A stretch of DNA of 19,610 bases from Bacteroidetes bacterium UBA4416 (lineage in GTDB: Bacteria; Bacteroidota; Bacteroidia; B-17B0; Aurantibacillaceae): positions 1-19,610 of the forward strand of contig DGQK01000078.1 of NCBI GenBank assembly GCA_002390745.1. Direction: 5' to 3'. A program made the position numbers and the translations under genes. Under the pieces are notes generated by a model. It had not been told where the DNA came from. It was given only the letters and a program-made list of their open reading frames with translations, and did no database searches. Shown one piece after another: positions 1 to 7,043 of the stretch (the first letter of the stretch is position 1; every line of letters begins with the position of its first letter).

Positions 1-1487
1 GGAGCCGTTACCAGGTCGTTGGTAGGATAATAATATTTCAGGTCTTGGTTCGCTTTTTCCCATCCGTTCTGAATGACTTTCGGATCAAATACCGTCATAG
101 GCCACAGCCAGGAAGAGAACCAGGTATCGAGAACATCCTCGTCCTGTTTTACATCAGCCATGCTTACGGAAGCATTTTCCATTTTCAGTTTTTCAAATGC
201 TTCTTCTTTGCTTTTAGCAACTACCGTATTCCCCTGGCCATCATACCAGGCTGGTATCCGTTGTCCCCACCACAGCTGGCGGCTGATGCACCAGTCGTGT
301 ACATTTTCCATCCAATGCTTGTAGGTATTGATGAACTTTTCCGGGATCAGCTTCACATCGCCGTTCAGCACGGCCTCCAGTGCCGGTTTGCTCACTGCAT
401 CCATTTTCAGGAACCACTGCAGGCTCAGGCGCGGCTCGATCACGGCGTTGGTACGCTCGCTGTAGCCTACCTTATTTTTGATCTCCTCTGTTTTTTCAAC
501 CAGGCCCTGCTCCGTAAGATCGGCAATCACCTGCTTGCGCGCAGCAAAGCGATCCATGCCAACATAAGCGCCGGCAGCTTCGCTGATCTTTCCTTCAGCC
601 GTCAGTGCATCGATGGTCGGCAGCTTATGCTTCTGCCCTAAGTTAAAGTCATTGATATCGTGAGCCGGCGTTACTTTCAGAGCACCCGTGCCAAAATCTT
701 TATCCACATATTCGTCAAAAATAACAGGTACCACACGCTTGACGATCGGAACGATCACGTTCTTCCCTTTCAGGTGTGTGTAGCGCTCGTCATGCGGATT
801 CACGCACACTGCCGTATCACCCATGATGGTTTCCGGACGGGTAGTAGCAACTGTAATGTATTCTTCAGTTCCTTCGATCTGGTATTTGACGTACACCAGC
901 TTCCCCGTCGCTTCTTTATGGATCACTTCCTCGTCGCTCACAGCGGTCTGTCCCTGCGGATCCCAGTTGACCATGCGCACGCCGCGGTAAATCTGTCCTT
1001 TGTTATAAAGGTCGATAAATACGTCGATCACCGCTTCGCTCATGTCTTCTTCCATCGTAAAGCGCGTGCGATCCCAGTCGCAGCTCGCTCCCAGTTTTTT
1101 CAGCTGTTCGAGGATAATGCCACCGTATTTTTCTTTCCATTCCCAGGCGTGGGCCAGGAAATCTTCACGGCTCAGGTCGGTTTTATTGATGCCTTTTTCT
1201 TTCAGTAAAGCTACTACTTTGGCTTCTGTGGCAATGCTGGCGTGGTCGGTGCCGGGCACCCAGCAGGCGTTAAACCCCAGCATGCGCGCGCGGCGGATCA
1301 ATACATCCTGGATGGTATTGTTGAGCATGTGGCCCATGTGCAAAACGCCTGTGACGTTTGGCGGTGGAATCACAATGGTATAAGGTGTGCGGTGGTCAGG
1401 AACCGATTTAAAGAATTTTTTATCAAGCCAGTATTTATACCAGTTTTCTTCAGCTTTGGCCGGATTATATGTTTTTTCGATTTCCAT
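1..1487 (-). CDS. valS: Valyl-tRNA synthetase, N-terminal part (cut by window edge)
   Basis: Class I aminoacyl-tRNA synthetase that charges tRNA-Val in the cytoplasm. I translated the minus strand from the ATG whose complement is at 1485-1487; it stays open for 495 codons to the window edge, so the C-terminal part, including the KMSKS loop, the anticodon-binding domain and the usual C-terminal coiled coil, is not visible. The protein starts MEIEKTYNPAKAEENWYKYW, typical of ValRS. The PPPNVTG segment runs into the HIGH-type signature HMGH at residues 50-53. Further on come the GTDHASIAT segment and editing-domain motifs such as TTRPETIMGDTAV and TPAHD. The family is usually about 880 residues, so a little over half is present. 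It diverges from the DUF1573 genes and has a good Bacteroidota-type promoter about 33 nt upstream. No frameshift is visible. Confidence 0.96.
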   Translation of the reverse strand, partial: MEIEKTYNPAKAEENWYKYWLDKKFFKSVPDHRTPYTIVIPPPNVTGVLHMGHMLNNTIQDVLIRRARMLGFNACWVPGTDHASIATEAKVVALLKEKGINKTDLSREDFLAHAWEWKEKYGGIILEQLKKLGASCDWDRTRFTMEEDMSEAVIDVFIDLYNKGQIYRGVRMVNWDPQGQTAVSDEEVIHKEATGKLVYVKYQIEGTEEYITVATTRPETIMGDTAVCVNPHDERYTHLKGKNVIVPIVKRVVPVIFDEYVDKDFGTGALKVTPAHDINDFNLGQKHKLPTIDALTAEGKISEAAGAYVGMDRFAARKQVIADLTEQGLVEKTEEIKNKVGYSERTNAVIEPRLSLQWFLKMDAVSKPALEAVLNGDVKLIPEKFINTYKHWMENVHDWCISRQLWWGQRIPAWYDGQGNTVVAKSKEEAFEKLKMENASVSMADVKQDEDVLDTWFSSWLWPMTVFDPKVIQNGWEKANQDLKYYYPTNDLVTA

Positions 1488-1520
1488 TTATTAGCGTATT
1501 GATATTTTTGTTAAATTTCG

Positions 1521-1551
1521 CAAAAATACATAAAGTAAACTAGGTCACAAG
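1521..1551 (-). promoter_or_regulatory. Promoter for valS
   Basis: On the minus strand the -7 element TATTTTTG (complement of 1521-1528) fits the Bacteroidota consensus TAnnTTTG. CTTG (complement of 1548-1551) lies exactly 19 nt upstream and matches the -33 TTG. The predicted leader before the valS ATG is about 30 nt. Assignment rests on consensus matching only. Confidence 0.6.
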
Positions 1552-1613
1552 TATCTTTATGGCACGATATTGGAAATAATTTTAAACACACACAAAACAT
1601 AAAAACCCTCAAA

Positions 1614-2117
1614 ATGAAAAAATTAATTTTTACCCTCGGATTCTTAGCCTCATTAAGCACAATATCTTTTGCGCAGGAAGGTCACAGTGCAAACGATGGC
1701 CATAACCATGGCGCAGCTCCTGCTACGGCAGCACAGCCAACCAGCAACGCAGACATCAAGTTCGATAAAACGGTTCACGACTACGGCAATATCACGCAGG
1801 GTGATAACGGAGAGTGCGTGTTCAAGTTCAAAAATACTGGTAAAGAGCCTTTGATCATTACCATGTGCCAGGGATCCTGCGGTTGTACAGTTCCTCAATG
1901 TCCAAAAGATCCGATCCTGCCAGGCAAAACAGGAGAGATCAAAGTAAAATACGATACGCAGCGCGTAGGGCCTATCGCTAAATCCGTAACGGTTCAGTCC
2001 AATGCCAAATCAGGTGTACAAACCATCCAGATCAAAGGCAACATCGCTGCAAAACCGGTTGAAGAAGCGTTCCCAGCCAATACACCTTCACAGGGAGCTC
2101 CATTAGAGAAAAAATAA
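1614..2117 (+). CDS. Secreted DUF1573 domain protein 1, His/Cys-rich
   Basis: A 167-residue exported protein with one DUF1573 domain, an immunoglobulin-like fold common in Bacteroidota and without an established function. Residues 1-20 are a signal peptide ending S-F-A before Q21. A histidine-containing linker follows (His24, 30, 32), then alanine/proline-rich sequence. The domain occupies about residues 47-146, with the family hallmarks HDYGNI, FKNTGKEPL and LPGKTGEIKVKYDT. It has five cysteines (68, 85, 89, 91, 96); the 89/91 pair is the CGC motif that its neighbours also have as CGC or CSC, while the others are extra. The C-terminus is a proline-rich tail. It is the first of three consecutive paralogues, with 29 nt before the next. 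The +strand promoter is uncertain: TATTTTTG at 1503-1510 and TATCTTTA at 1552-1559 are candidates, neither with a clear -33 element. Location is probably periplasm or cell surface. Confidence 0.9.
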   Translation: MKKLIFTLGFLASLSTISFAQEGHSANDGHNHGAAPATAAQPTSNADIKFDKTVHDYGNITQGDNGECVFKFKNTGKEPLIITMCQGSCGCTVPQCPKDPILPGKTGEIKVKYDTQRVGPIAKSVTVQSNAKSGVQTIQIKGNIAAKPVEEAFPANTPSQGAPLEKK

Positions 2118-2146
2118 GTGTAACCAAATCATAAGCTATCAAGAAC

Positions 2147-2596
2147 ATGAAAAAAACAATCGCAGCTATTGCATTGGTTTTAGGGTTTGGCCTCACCGCC
2201 AAAGCACAGGAAACTGTGACCCCGAACATCGACCCAAATGCACCTGTTATGCAATTCGAATCGGAAGTACTGGATTACGGAACCGTTAAATTCGATGGCA
2301 ACGGTGTCAGAGAATTTAAAGTAAAGAATACCGGTAAATCGCCTTTGACCATTACCAATGTACAAGGTCAGTGCGGTTGCACTTCTACAACCATCGATGG
2401 CAAACCAGGCTGGCCGCAGGAACCTGTGTTACCAGGCAAAAGCGCTGCTATCCGCGTGAAATACGACACCAAGCGCCCGGGTCCTTTTGAAAAGAATGTT
2501 ACCATTACATCCAACGCCAAAGAGCCGAGCAAAGTCGTGAAGATCAAAGGAGTTGTGGAAGCCGCTCCGGCAGCACCAACACCAGCAGCCCCTTAA
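2147..2596 (+). CDS. Secreted DUF1573 domain protein 2
   Basis: A 149-residue exported paralogue of the preceding gene. The signal peptide ends A-K-A at about residue 20. The DUF1573 domain spans about 35-137, with LDYGTV, VKNTGKSPLTI, the CGC motif at residues 76-78 and VLPGKSAAIRVKYDTKRPGP. Only the two core cysteines are present. The C-terminus is a short Ala/Pro tail that looks like a linker. Its stop codon overlaps the ATG of the third paralogue in a TAATG arrangement, which suggests translational coupling. Similarity to protein 1 along the whole domain indicates tandem duplication. Function is unknown; a periplasmic or surface structural role is possible but not shown. Confidence 0.9.
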   Translation: MKKTIAAIALVLGFGLTAKAQETVTPNIDPNAPVMQFESEVLDYGTVKFDGNGVREFKVKNTGKSPLTITNVQGQCGCTSTTIDGKPGWPQEPVLPGKSAAIRVKYDTKRPGPFEKNVTITSNAKEPSKVVKIKGVVEAAPAAPTPAAP

Positions 2597-3009
2597 TGAC
2601 ACCAATGAGCGTTCATACTATCAAAAGCCCTTTGCTTCTACGGCAGAGGGCTTTTTGCTTGGGCCTGCTTATCCTCGGCAGCCTGTGTGCCACCGCGCAG
2701 GCGAAGATCAAATTCAAAAGCACGAAACAATCCTTTGGCTTTGTAAAGAAAGGCGAGGTGGTTAAAGTAAGCTTCGTATTCAGCAACACCGGAACCGAAG
2801 ACCTGGAGATCCTCGACGCCAAAGCGGAATGTTCCTGCACCACGGTGGATTTTCCGAAATATATGGTTAAGCCAAATCAAACGGATACCATTACGGTGTA
2901 CTTCGATACAAAATCCGTTTACGACCGCCAGGACCGCATTGTGGAAGTGATTTCCAATGCCACCAACGCCAGGCAAAATATTCGCTTTAAGGGAGTGGTC
3001 CTGAAATAA
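2596..3009 (+). CDS. Secreted DUF1573 domain protein 3
   Basis: A 137-residue exported DUF1573 paralogue, the most diverged of the three. Two in-frame ATGs fit: 2596, overlapping the previous stop as TAATG, and 2605. Either gives a signal peptide with a basic n-region followed by the hydrophobic stretch FCLGLLILGSLCATAQA, cleaved near residue 35. Starting later would remove the basic part. The domain (about 37-136) has FGFVKKGEVVKVSFVFSNTG, a CSC motif at residues 79-81, VKPNQTDTITVYFDT and a C-terminal FKGVV strand. It lacks the P/A-rich tails of its neighbours. Unusually, a terminator-like hairpin lies inside its signal-peptide codons (2623-2656). Confidence 0.86.
   Translation: MTPMSVHTIKSPLLLRQRAFCLGLLILGSLCATAQAKIKFKSTKQSFGFVKKGEVVKVSFVFSNTGTEDLEILDAKAECSCTTVDFPKYMVKPNQTDTITVYFDTKSVYDRQDRIVEVISNATNARQNIRFKGVVLK
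2623..2656 (+). terminator. Terminator-like hairpin inside the third DUF1573 gene
   Basis: The perfect 9-bp arms AAAAGCCCT (2623-2631) and AGGGCTTTT (2647-2655) are separated by a 15-nt loop and end in a run of five T (2652-2656). It starts 27 nt after the stop codon of the second DUF1573 gene, where an intrinsic terminator would be expected, but it is also coding sequence for the third gene. It may terminate, attenuate or do nothing while translated. Confidence 0.5.
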
Positions 3010-3013
3010 TCCT

Positions 3014-3021
3014 TACTTTCG
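3014..3021 (+). promoter_or_regulatory. Possible -7 element for the WG-like gene
   Basis: TACTTTCG differs from the Bacteroidota -7 consensus TAnnTTTG at one position and lies just after the third DUF1573 stop. No convincing -33 element is seen. It would give a short leader if translation starts near 3038-3044. Read-through from the DUF1573 genes is equally possible. Confidence 0.25.
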
Positions 3022-3079
3022 TATCCGGCAAAATACCATCCTTATCAGGCGGATCTTTCATATCATTCTCTTAAATCTA

Positions 3080-3979
3080 TTGGCCATCTGTCTTTCCGGG
3101 CAGGTGCCGGAACTCTATCGTACAGGCAACAAGTGGGGCTACAGGCTCCGTGGCGAAGTGCTGATAACGCCACAGTACGATACGGCGTTTCCTTTCGACA
3201 GAACAGGGCGCATCGCCATGGCAGGAATCAGAAGCGCCGCCCTTACCGAGGTCAATCCCCTTACGGGAGAAGAGAGGCCGCTGATGGAGTACAGCTTTAT
3301 CAACCGGGATAATGCCCGGCTGAGCCTGAAGCTGCTGCCATCTCCCGACAGTGTATCGCTGTTTCCCTCACAACAGGAGCTAAGCCTGGGCTATCTTTCC
3401 GCTTCCCCGGTGTTTAAGGTATTGTACGGGCAAAAGGTGTGGCTCTTCAACAAACAAGGGAAACAGCTTTCCGCAGGCTTCGATGATATATATCCGGCGG
3501 GTGCAGAGAACCGTTTTTTCATTACCGAAACCTACAGTGAGTTGGATAAGGAAGTCGTAAGGGTCAAAGGGCTGATCGATACCAGTGGCCGGACTATTGT
3601 AAGCTGTGAAAAAAAACACATCCGGATCAATACCGAGGACAGTGTGGTGTATGCCTGCAGCGCCATCTTCAACAGGCGGCTGAGCGATGAAGTGTTCGAC
3701 TACAAAGGGACGCTGGTTTATAGCAACAAACACCACATTGAGTTTGCGGCAAAAGGGCTGTATGTGTATACGCTCTATGAACCGAAAGAAGCGTTTGTAG
3801 TGGCCGGCAACTCAAAGGACCTGTACAGGATCGAAGGGCAGCATTTCTGTAATCTGAAACATAAAAAAGCCCTGATCGTTGACCGGGATAGCTGGTTGCT
3901 CGTCAATTTACAAACAGGAAAAAAACAAAAGGTGAATAAAGAGGCCTGCCTGGCCCTCGCCTGTAAATTTATGGAATGA
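3080..3979 (+). CDS. WG-repeat-like secreted protein of unknown function
   Basis: The first recognised start codon in this frame is the TTG at 3080, giving 299 residues. The frame is open back to 3005, and the sequence before the TTG reads RRIFHIILLNLLAICLSGQ across it, a good signal peptide that the TTG would cut in half. No ATG, GTG or TTG lies upstream, so a rare ATC start at 3038 or 3044 is possible. The mature protein begins with a WG-like unit (NKWGYRLRGEVLITPQYD) and has weaker units near VWLFNKQGKQLSAGFDDIYP, VKGLIDTSGRTIVS and VFDYKGTLVYSN. WG repeats form beta-rich propeller-like folds of mostly unknown role. It overlaps tsaE by 4 nt (ATGA), so the two are probably translationally coupled. 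No specific function can be proposed. Confidence 0.78.
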   Translation: MAICLSGQVPELYRTGNKWGYRLRGEVLITPQYDTAFPFDRTGRIAMAGIRSAALTEVNPLTGEERPLMEYSFINRDNARLSLKLLPSPDSVSLFPSQQELSLGYLSASPVFKVLYGQKVWLFNKQGKQLSAGFDDIYPAGAENRFFITETYSELDKEVVRVKGLIDTSGRTIVSCEKKHIRINTEDSVVYACSAIFNRRLSDEVFDYKGTLVYSNKHHIEFAAKGLYVYTLYEPKEAFVVAGNSKDLYRIEGQHFCNLKHKKALIVDRDSWLLVNLQTGKKQKVNKEACLALACKFME

Positions 3980-4404
3980 TGGACTTACGGATCGATATTT
4001 CTAAACCGGAGGCGCATGCAGCCGCAGCGGCCGAACTTCTTGCCTTTGCCGGGCAGGAGCGTGTTTTCCTGTTCGAGGCGCCTATGGGAGCCGGGAAAAC
4101 GACGTTTATCAAAGTGTTGTGCGCCCGGCTGGGCGTGCAGGATACCATGAGCAGCCCAACCTATGCGGTGGTGAATGAATATGCCACAGGTGATCATCAG
4201 CGCGTTTATCATTTTGACCTGTACAGGCTTAAAAGCACGGCGGAGCTCCTGGATATCGGTTTTGAGGAATACCTGGAGAGCGGCAGCTACCTGTTTATCG
4301 AATGGCCGGAACTAGCCATGCCATTGATCGGGTCGTATGTAAAAGTTAACATAGAGCTCAATGAAAATATTCGTTATCTTTGCGCCCAACTTATCACGGG
4401 ATAA
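3976..4404 (+). CDS. tsaE: tRNA threonylcarbamoyladenosine biosynthesis ATPase TsaE
   Basis: Cytoplasmic P-loop ATPase that acts with TsaB and TsaD in transferring threonylcarbamoyl to A37 of ANN-decoding tRNAs (t6A). At 142 residues it is family-sized. The Walker A motif lies at residues 35-43 (APMGAGKTT, Lys41). The family signature SSPTY is at 59-63, HFDLYRL at 79-85 and IEWPE at 108-112; these are the conserved TsaE features. The ATG overlaps the stop of the WG-like gene (ATGA). The next codon is also ATG, so the start may shift by one residue. Its 3' end holds a promoter-like TATCTTTG for the following gene. Its placement among envelope genes looks incidental; tsaE is often found in mixed operons. 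Confidence 0.95.
   Translation: MMDLRIDISKPEAHAAAAAELLAFAGQERVFLFEAPMGAGKTTFIKVLCARLGVQDTMSSPTYAVVNEYATGDHQRVYHFDLYRLKSTAELLDIGFEEYLESGSYLFIEWPELAMPLIGSYVKVNIELNENIRYLCAQLITG
4375..4382 (+). promoter_or_regulatory. Promoter -7 element inside tsaE for the barrel gene
   Basis: TATCTTTG matches TAnnTTTG exactly and ends 24 nt before the ATG at 4407. It overlaps the last codons of tsaE. A clear -33 TTTG is not seen at 19 nt, so strength is doubtful. Confidence 0.45.
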
Positions 4405-4406
4405 TT

Positions 4407-5246
4407 ATGCGTCATATCCTCCTTGCCTGTGCGATTATCTGGAACGTATCGCTCCTGGCACAAAACACAGCTGCTCCGACAGCAACAGTTTCTTCCAAAA
4501 AATTAAAAGGTAGCTTTTATGCCATGTTCGGTTACACAAGGGCAGAATACAGCAGAAGCACGATTCATTTCGTAAACCGGTCCAATACCTATTACCCGGA
4601 AACGGGGCGTTACCACAACTATGATTTTACGATTTATGATGCTAAGGCGCACGACAGGCCGGATTTCGACCAGATCCCCGATGTGATTAACATTACGATT
4701 CCGCAGTTTGTGGTGAGGGGCGGTTATTATTTCAATAATAAGAAGGATTTTGGGATCGAGATCAACTACGACCACACAAAATACGTAGTGGACGATTATC
4801 AGAAGGTCCACGTGAAAGGCGATTTCAACGGGCAATATGTGGATAAGGACACCATCATGGAGCCTAAAAACTTTGTGCATTTTGAGCACACGGACGGGGC
4901 TAATTTCTGGATGATCAACTTCCTGAAGCGCTGGAAAGTATACAATCCCTCCAAATACTTTAATGTAGGGCTGGTAGCCAAGCCTGGCGCGGGCATTGTA
5001 TTCCCGAGAACGGATGTTACCATTTACGGAACGCGGCTCAACAACAACTGGCATGTAGCAGGCTGGATCGTGGGGGTGGAAGGAGGCCTGAGGGCCGAAT
5101 TCCTGAAATACGGGGTGTTTGAGTTTATGGGAAAAGGCTCTTTTGCAGATTATACGACCTGCCTTGTTTTGGGGAAAGGCAACGGAAAGGCCCGGCACCA
5201 CTTCTTTACCGCGCAGGCTACTATGACGATTGGTTTCATGTTCTAG
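4407..5246 (+). CDS. Outer-membrane beta-barrel-like protein, function unknown
   Basis: A 279-residue exported protein. I chose the ATG at 4407, two nt after the tsaE stop, because it gives a clean signal peptide (MRHILLACAIIWNVSLLAQ, cleaved before or after Q19). A longer reading from TTG 4380 would put nine extra residues before it and would start inside the promoter element. The mature part alternates polar and hydrophobic residues with many aromatics and glycines (for example FVVRGGYYFNNKKDFGIEIN and YFNVGLVAKPGAGIVF) and ends TMTIGFMF. A terminal phenylalanine of this kind is usual in outer-membrane barrels. No family was recognised. A strong intrinsic terminator follows. The product is probably a small outer-membrane porin-like or structural barrel; this is inferred from composition only. 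Confidence 0.82.
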   Translation: MRHILLACAIIWNVSLLAQNTAAPTATVSSKKLKGSFYAMFGYTRAEYSRSTIHFVNRSNTYYPETGRYHNYDFTIYDAKAHDRPDFDQIPDVINITIPQFVVRGGYYFNNKKDFGIEINYDHTKYVVDDYQKVHVKGDFNGQYVDKDTIMEPKNFVHFEHTDGANFWMINFLKRWKVYNPSKYFNVGLVAKPGAGIVFPRTDVTIYGTRLNNNWHVAGWIVGVEGGLRAEFLKYGVFEFMGKGSFADYTTCLVLGKGNGKARHHFFTAQATMTIGFMF

Positions 5247-5270
5247 CTGTTGTTATACGGTTTTTATATT

Positions 5271-5298
5271 TAAAGCCGCCTTTTTGGCTTTATTTTTT
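5271..5298 (+). terminator. Intrinsic terminator after the barrel gene
   Basis: The perfect 7-bp stem TAAAGCC (5271-5277) / GGCTTTA (5286-5292) has an 8-nt loop and is followed by TTTTTT. It ends the 1614-5246 gene series. The last bases of its T-run also form part of the -33 element of rplS. Confidence 0.8.
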
Positions 5299-5326
5299 GC
5301 AGATCAACAAATTGTTATTATCTTTG
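5296..5326 (+). promoter_or_regulatory. Promoter for rplS
   Basis: TTTG (5296-5299), a 19-nt spacer and TATCTTTG (5319-5326) match the Bacteroidota sigma consensus in both elements and in spacing. This is the best promoter in the window and leaves a leader of about 65-70 nt before rplS. Confidence 0.75.
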
Positions 5327-5344
5327 CAGTCCAATTTTTAGCCT

Positions 5345-5371
5345 CTGGTTGCACGGTGCAGCGAATGCCAG
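5345..5371 (+). promoter_or_regulatory. Possible structured leader of rplS
   Basis: Within the rplS 5' UTR, an outer stem CTGG (5345-5348) / CCAG (5368-5371) encloses a small TGCA-CGG-TGCA hairpin (5350-5360). Ribosomal protein genes are often self-regulated through such leaders. No match to a known leader family is claimed, and the stems are short. Confidence 0.3.
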
Positions 5372-5397
5372 GAATGTGAAATTTAAAAATAAAAAAC

Positions 5398-5760
5398 ATG
5401 AGTTTATTATTAGATTACGTAAAAAAACAATTGACTCCGGAGGTTTCTCACCCAAAATTCAAAGCTGGTGATACCATTACCGTACACTACAAAATTAAAG
5501 AGGGTGACAAAGAGCGTATCCAGCAGTTCTCTGGCGTTGTGATCCAGCGCAAAAACGAGCCTGCTACGGCTTCTTTCACCGTTCGTAAAATCTCCAACGG
5601 AGTAGGTGTAGAGCGTATCTTCCCGGTAGCTTCTCCTTTCATCGACAAAATCGAGTTAAATAAAGTTGGTATCGTTCGCAGAGCGAAACTGTACTACATC
5701 CGTACACGTACCGGAAAAGCGGCACGTATCCGCGAAAAACTCACCACAAGCAAAAAGTAA
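5398..5760 (+). CDS. rplS: 50S ribosomal protein L19
   Basis: Structural protein of the large ribosomal subunit near the 30S interface. The 120-residue length is normal for the family. Recognisable segments are HPKFKAGDTITVHYKIKEG, the IQQFSGVVIQRKN strand, TFTVRKISNGVGVERIFP, and the C-terminal VRRAKLYYIRTRTGKAARIRE, which is diagnostic of L19. The ATG at 5398 gives the standard N-terminus MSLLLDYV. It stands alone between two intrinsic terminators with its own strong promoter, unlike the rpsP-rimM-trmD-rplS arrangement of many other bacteria. The short structured leader might mediate feedback. Confidence 0.98.
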   Translation: MSLLLDYVKKQLTPEVSHPKFKAGDTITVHYKIKEGDKERIQQFSGVVIQRKNEPATASFTVRKISNGVGVERIFPVASPFIDKIELNKVGIVRRAKLYYIRTRTGKAARIREKLTTSKK

Positions 5761-5784
5761 TCCTTACAGGATCTGTCATAGAAG

Positions 5785-5819
5785 AAAGTCCTCGCGGTAC
5801 CGTGAGGACTTTTTTATTT
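5785..5819 (+). terminator. Intrinsic terminator of rplS
   Basis: The 9-bp perfect stem AAAGTCCTC (5785-5793) / GAGGACTTT (5804-5812) is followed by a T-rich tract. It lies 24 nt after the rplS stop codon. Confidence 0.88.
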
Positions 5820-5936
5820 TTTACGAAGGCGTATGCCGTTCTCAGATGACTGATCACGGATCGTTTATGCCTTAGCGGACACTAACGCCACCGGCTTTGA
5901 TTGAAGCGGTAATCTGGTTTTTTCCGGAATTTAACT

Positions 5937-6953
5937 CTAGATGATATTCACCTCGCGCTCGAGCATCACCCCGAATTTCTGGTCTACGGCTTCCAGCACC
6001 TTCGAAGAAAGGTCGTAGATCTCTTGGCCGCTGGCATGCCCATAGTTTACCAACACTAAAGCCTGCAGGGCATGAACGCCGGCATCGCCGCTGCGATAGC
6101 CTTTGAGGCCGCTTTGCTCAATGAGCCAGCCTGCTGCCAGTTTATAGTTGCCGTTATCGAGCGGGTAGGCCACCAGCCCTGGAAATTCATTTATCAAGCG
6201 TTGGTACGTCTCGGCAGTTACTTCCGGGTTTTTGAAGAAGCTACCGGAGTTCCCTATTTTCCTGGGGTCGGGGAGCTTGCTGCTCCGGATATTGATCACT
6301 GCCTGAGAAATGGCTTTAATGGAAAGCTCCGTAATGCCCATGTTGTCGAGTTCCTGTTTGATAGCGCCGTATTCGGTATGGAAAACCGGTTTTTTGGAAA
6401 GGCGGAAAGTTACAGACAGGATTATGAAGCGGTCCTTATAGTTTCGTTTAAAAACGCTTTCGCGGTAACCGAATTCGCAATCGGCATTCGAAAAGGTAAC
6501 GAGCTGTCCTGTTTCCAGGTCGATGGCTTCCAGTTCATGAAAGGTATCTTTGATCTCGACGCCGTAAGCGCCGATGTTCTGCATGGGGCTCGCTCCGGTA
6601 TTTCCCGGGATGAGGGACAGGTTCTCGATGCCTGCAAAGCCCCTGTCGATGCAGTAAAGTACAAAGTCGTGCCATACCTCGCCGGCTGCGCATTTCACCA
6701 GGGCATGCTCTTCCGTTTCAGCGCTAATCTCGATGCCTTTCAACTCATTCTTAATGACCAGGGCATCTACATTTTTGGTCAGCAGGATATTGCTGCCGCC
6801 GCCCAGGATAAAGTGGGAATTGTTTTTATAGTCCCGGTGTTGCAGTAGCTCCTGTACATCGCTTATTGAACGCACTACGGCAAAGAGCCTGGCTGATGCG
6901 TCAATGCCAAAGGTATTAAAAGGCTTCAGGGAAATGTGTGAAGAGATTTGCAT
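5937..6953 (-). CDS. murB: UDP-N-acetylenolpyruvoylglucosamine reductase MurB
   Basis: Cytoplasmic FAD enzyme that reduces UDP-GlcNAc-enolpyruvate to UDP-MurNAc with NADPH, the second committed step of peptidoglycan synthesis. Its 338 residues match the type I (E. coli-like) form. FAD-binding segments include FILGGGSNILL (48-58) and LSLIPGNTGASPMQNIGAYG (112-131). Tyr163-Arg164 in FGYRESVFK carry the type I substrate-binding and catalytic residues. The proton donor is Ser238 in GNSGSFFKNP, and the C-terminal catalytic Glu is Glu334 in EREV. All key residues are present. The ATG complement is at 6951-6953. It follows the bacilliredoxin on the same strand but an intrinsic terminator lies between them, so it probably has its own promoter; TATTTTTA just after that terminator is a weak -7 candidate. 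Confidence 0.97.
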   Translation of the reverse strand: MQISSHISLKPFNTFGIDASARLFAVVRSISDVQELLQHRDYKNNSHFILGGGSNILLTKNVDALVIKNELKGIEISAETEEHALVKCAAGEVWHDFVLYCIDRGFAGIENLSLIPGNTGASPMQNIGAYGVEIKDTFHELEAIDLETGQLVTFSNADCEFGYRESVFKRNYKDRFIILSVTFRLSKKPVFHTEYGAIKQELDNMGITELSIKAISQAVINIRSSKLPDPRKIGNSGSFFKNPEVTAETYQRLINEFPGLVAYPLDNGNYKLAAGWLIEQSGLKGYRSGDAGVHALQALVLVNYGHASGQEIYDLSSKVLEAVDQKFGVMLEREVNII

Positions 6954-6973
6954 GATATGAGCTTATGATGATC

Positions 6974-7004
6974 TAAAAATAAAAAAAGCTCCCTTAGGAG
7001 CTTC
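6974..7004 (-). terminator. Intrinsic terminator after the bacilliredoxin gene
   Basis: On the minus strand, arms AAGCTCC and GGAGCTT enclose a 4-nt TAAG loop (about 6986-7003) and are followed by TTTTTTTATTTTT. It separates the bacilliredoxin gene from murB. Confidence 0.82.
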
Positions 7005-7043
7005 TTCTTTGTTTAAGACTTTTGAAATACGGATTGTTTGCAA

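Noticed and set aside
660..1208. Long plus-strand open frame (182 codons) opposite valS
   Set aside because: Antisense shadow of the clear ValRS frame; its product is His/Phe-rich with no motif.
4503..5201. Minus-strand open frame of 232 codons opposite the barrel gene
   Set aside because: The plus frame has a signal peptide, promoter and terminator; the minus product resembles no family.
6072..6848. Plus-strand open frame of 258 codons opposite murB
   Set aside because: MurB has all catalytic residues on the minus strand; this is its antisense shadow.
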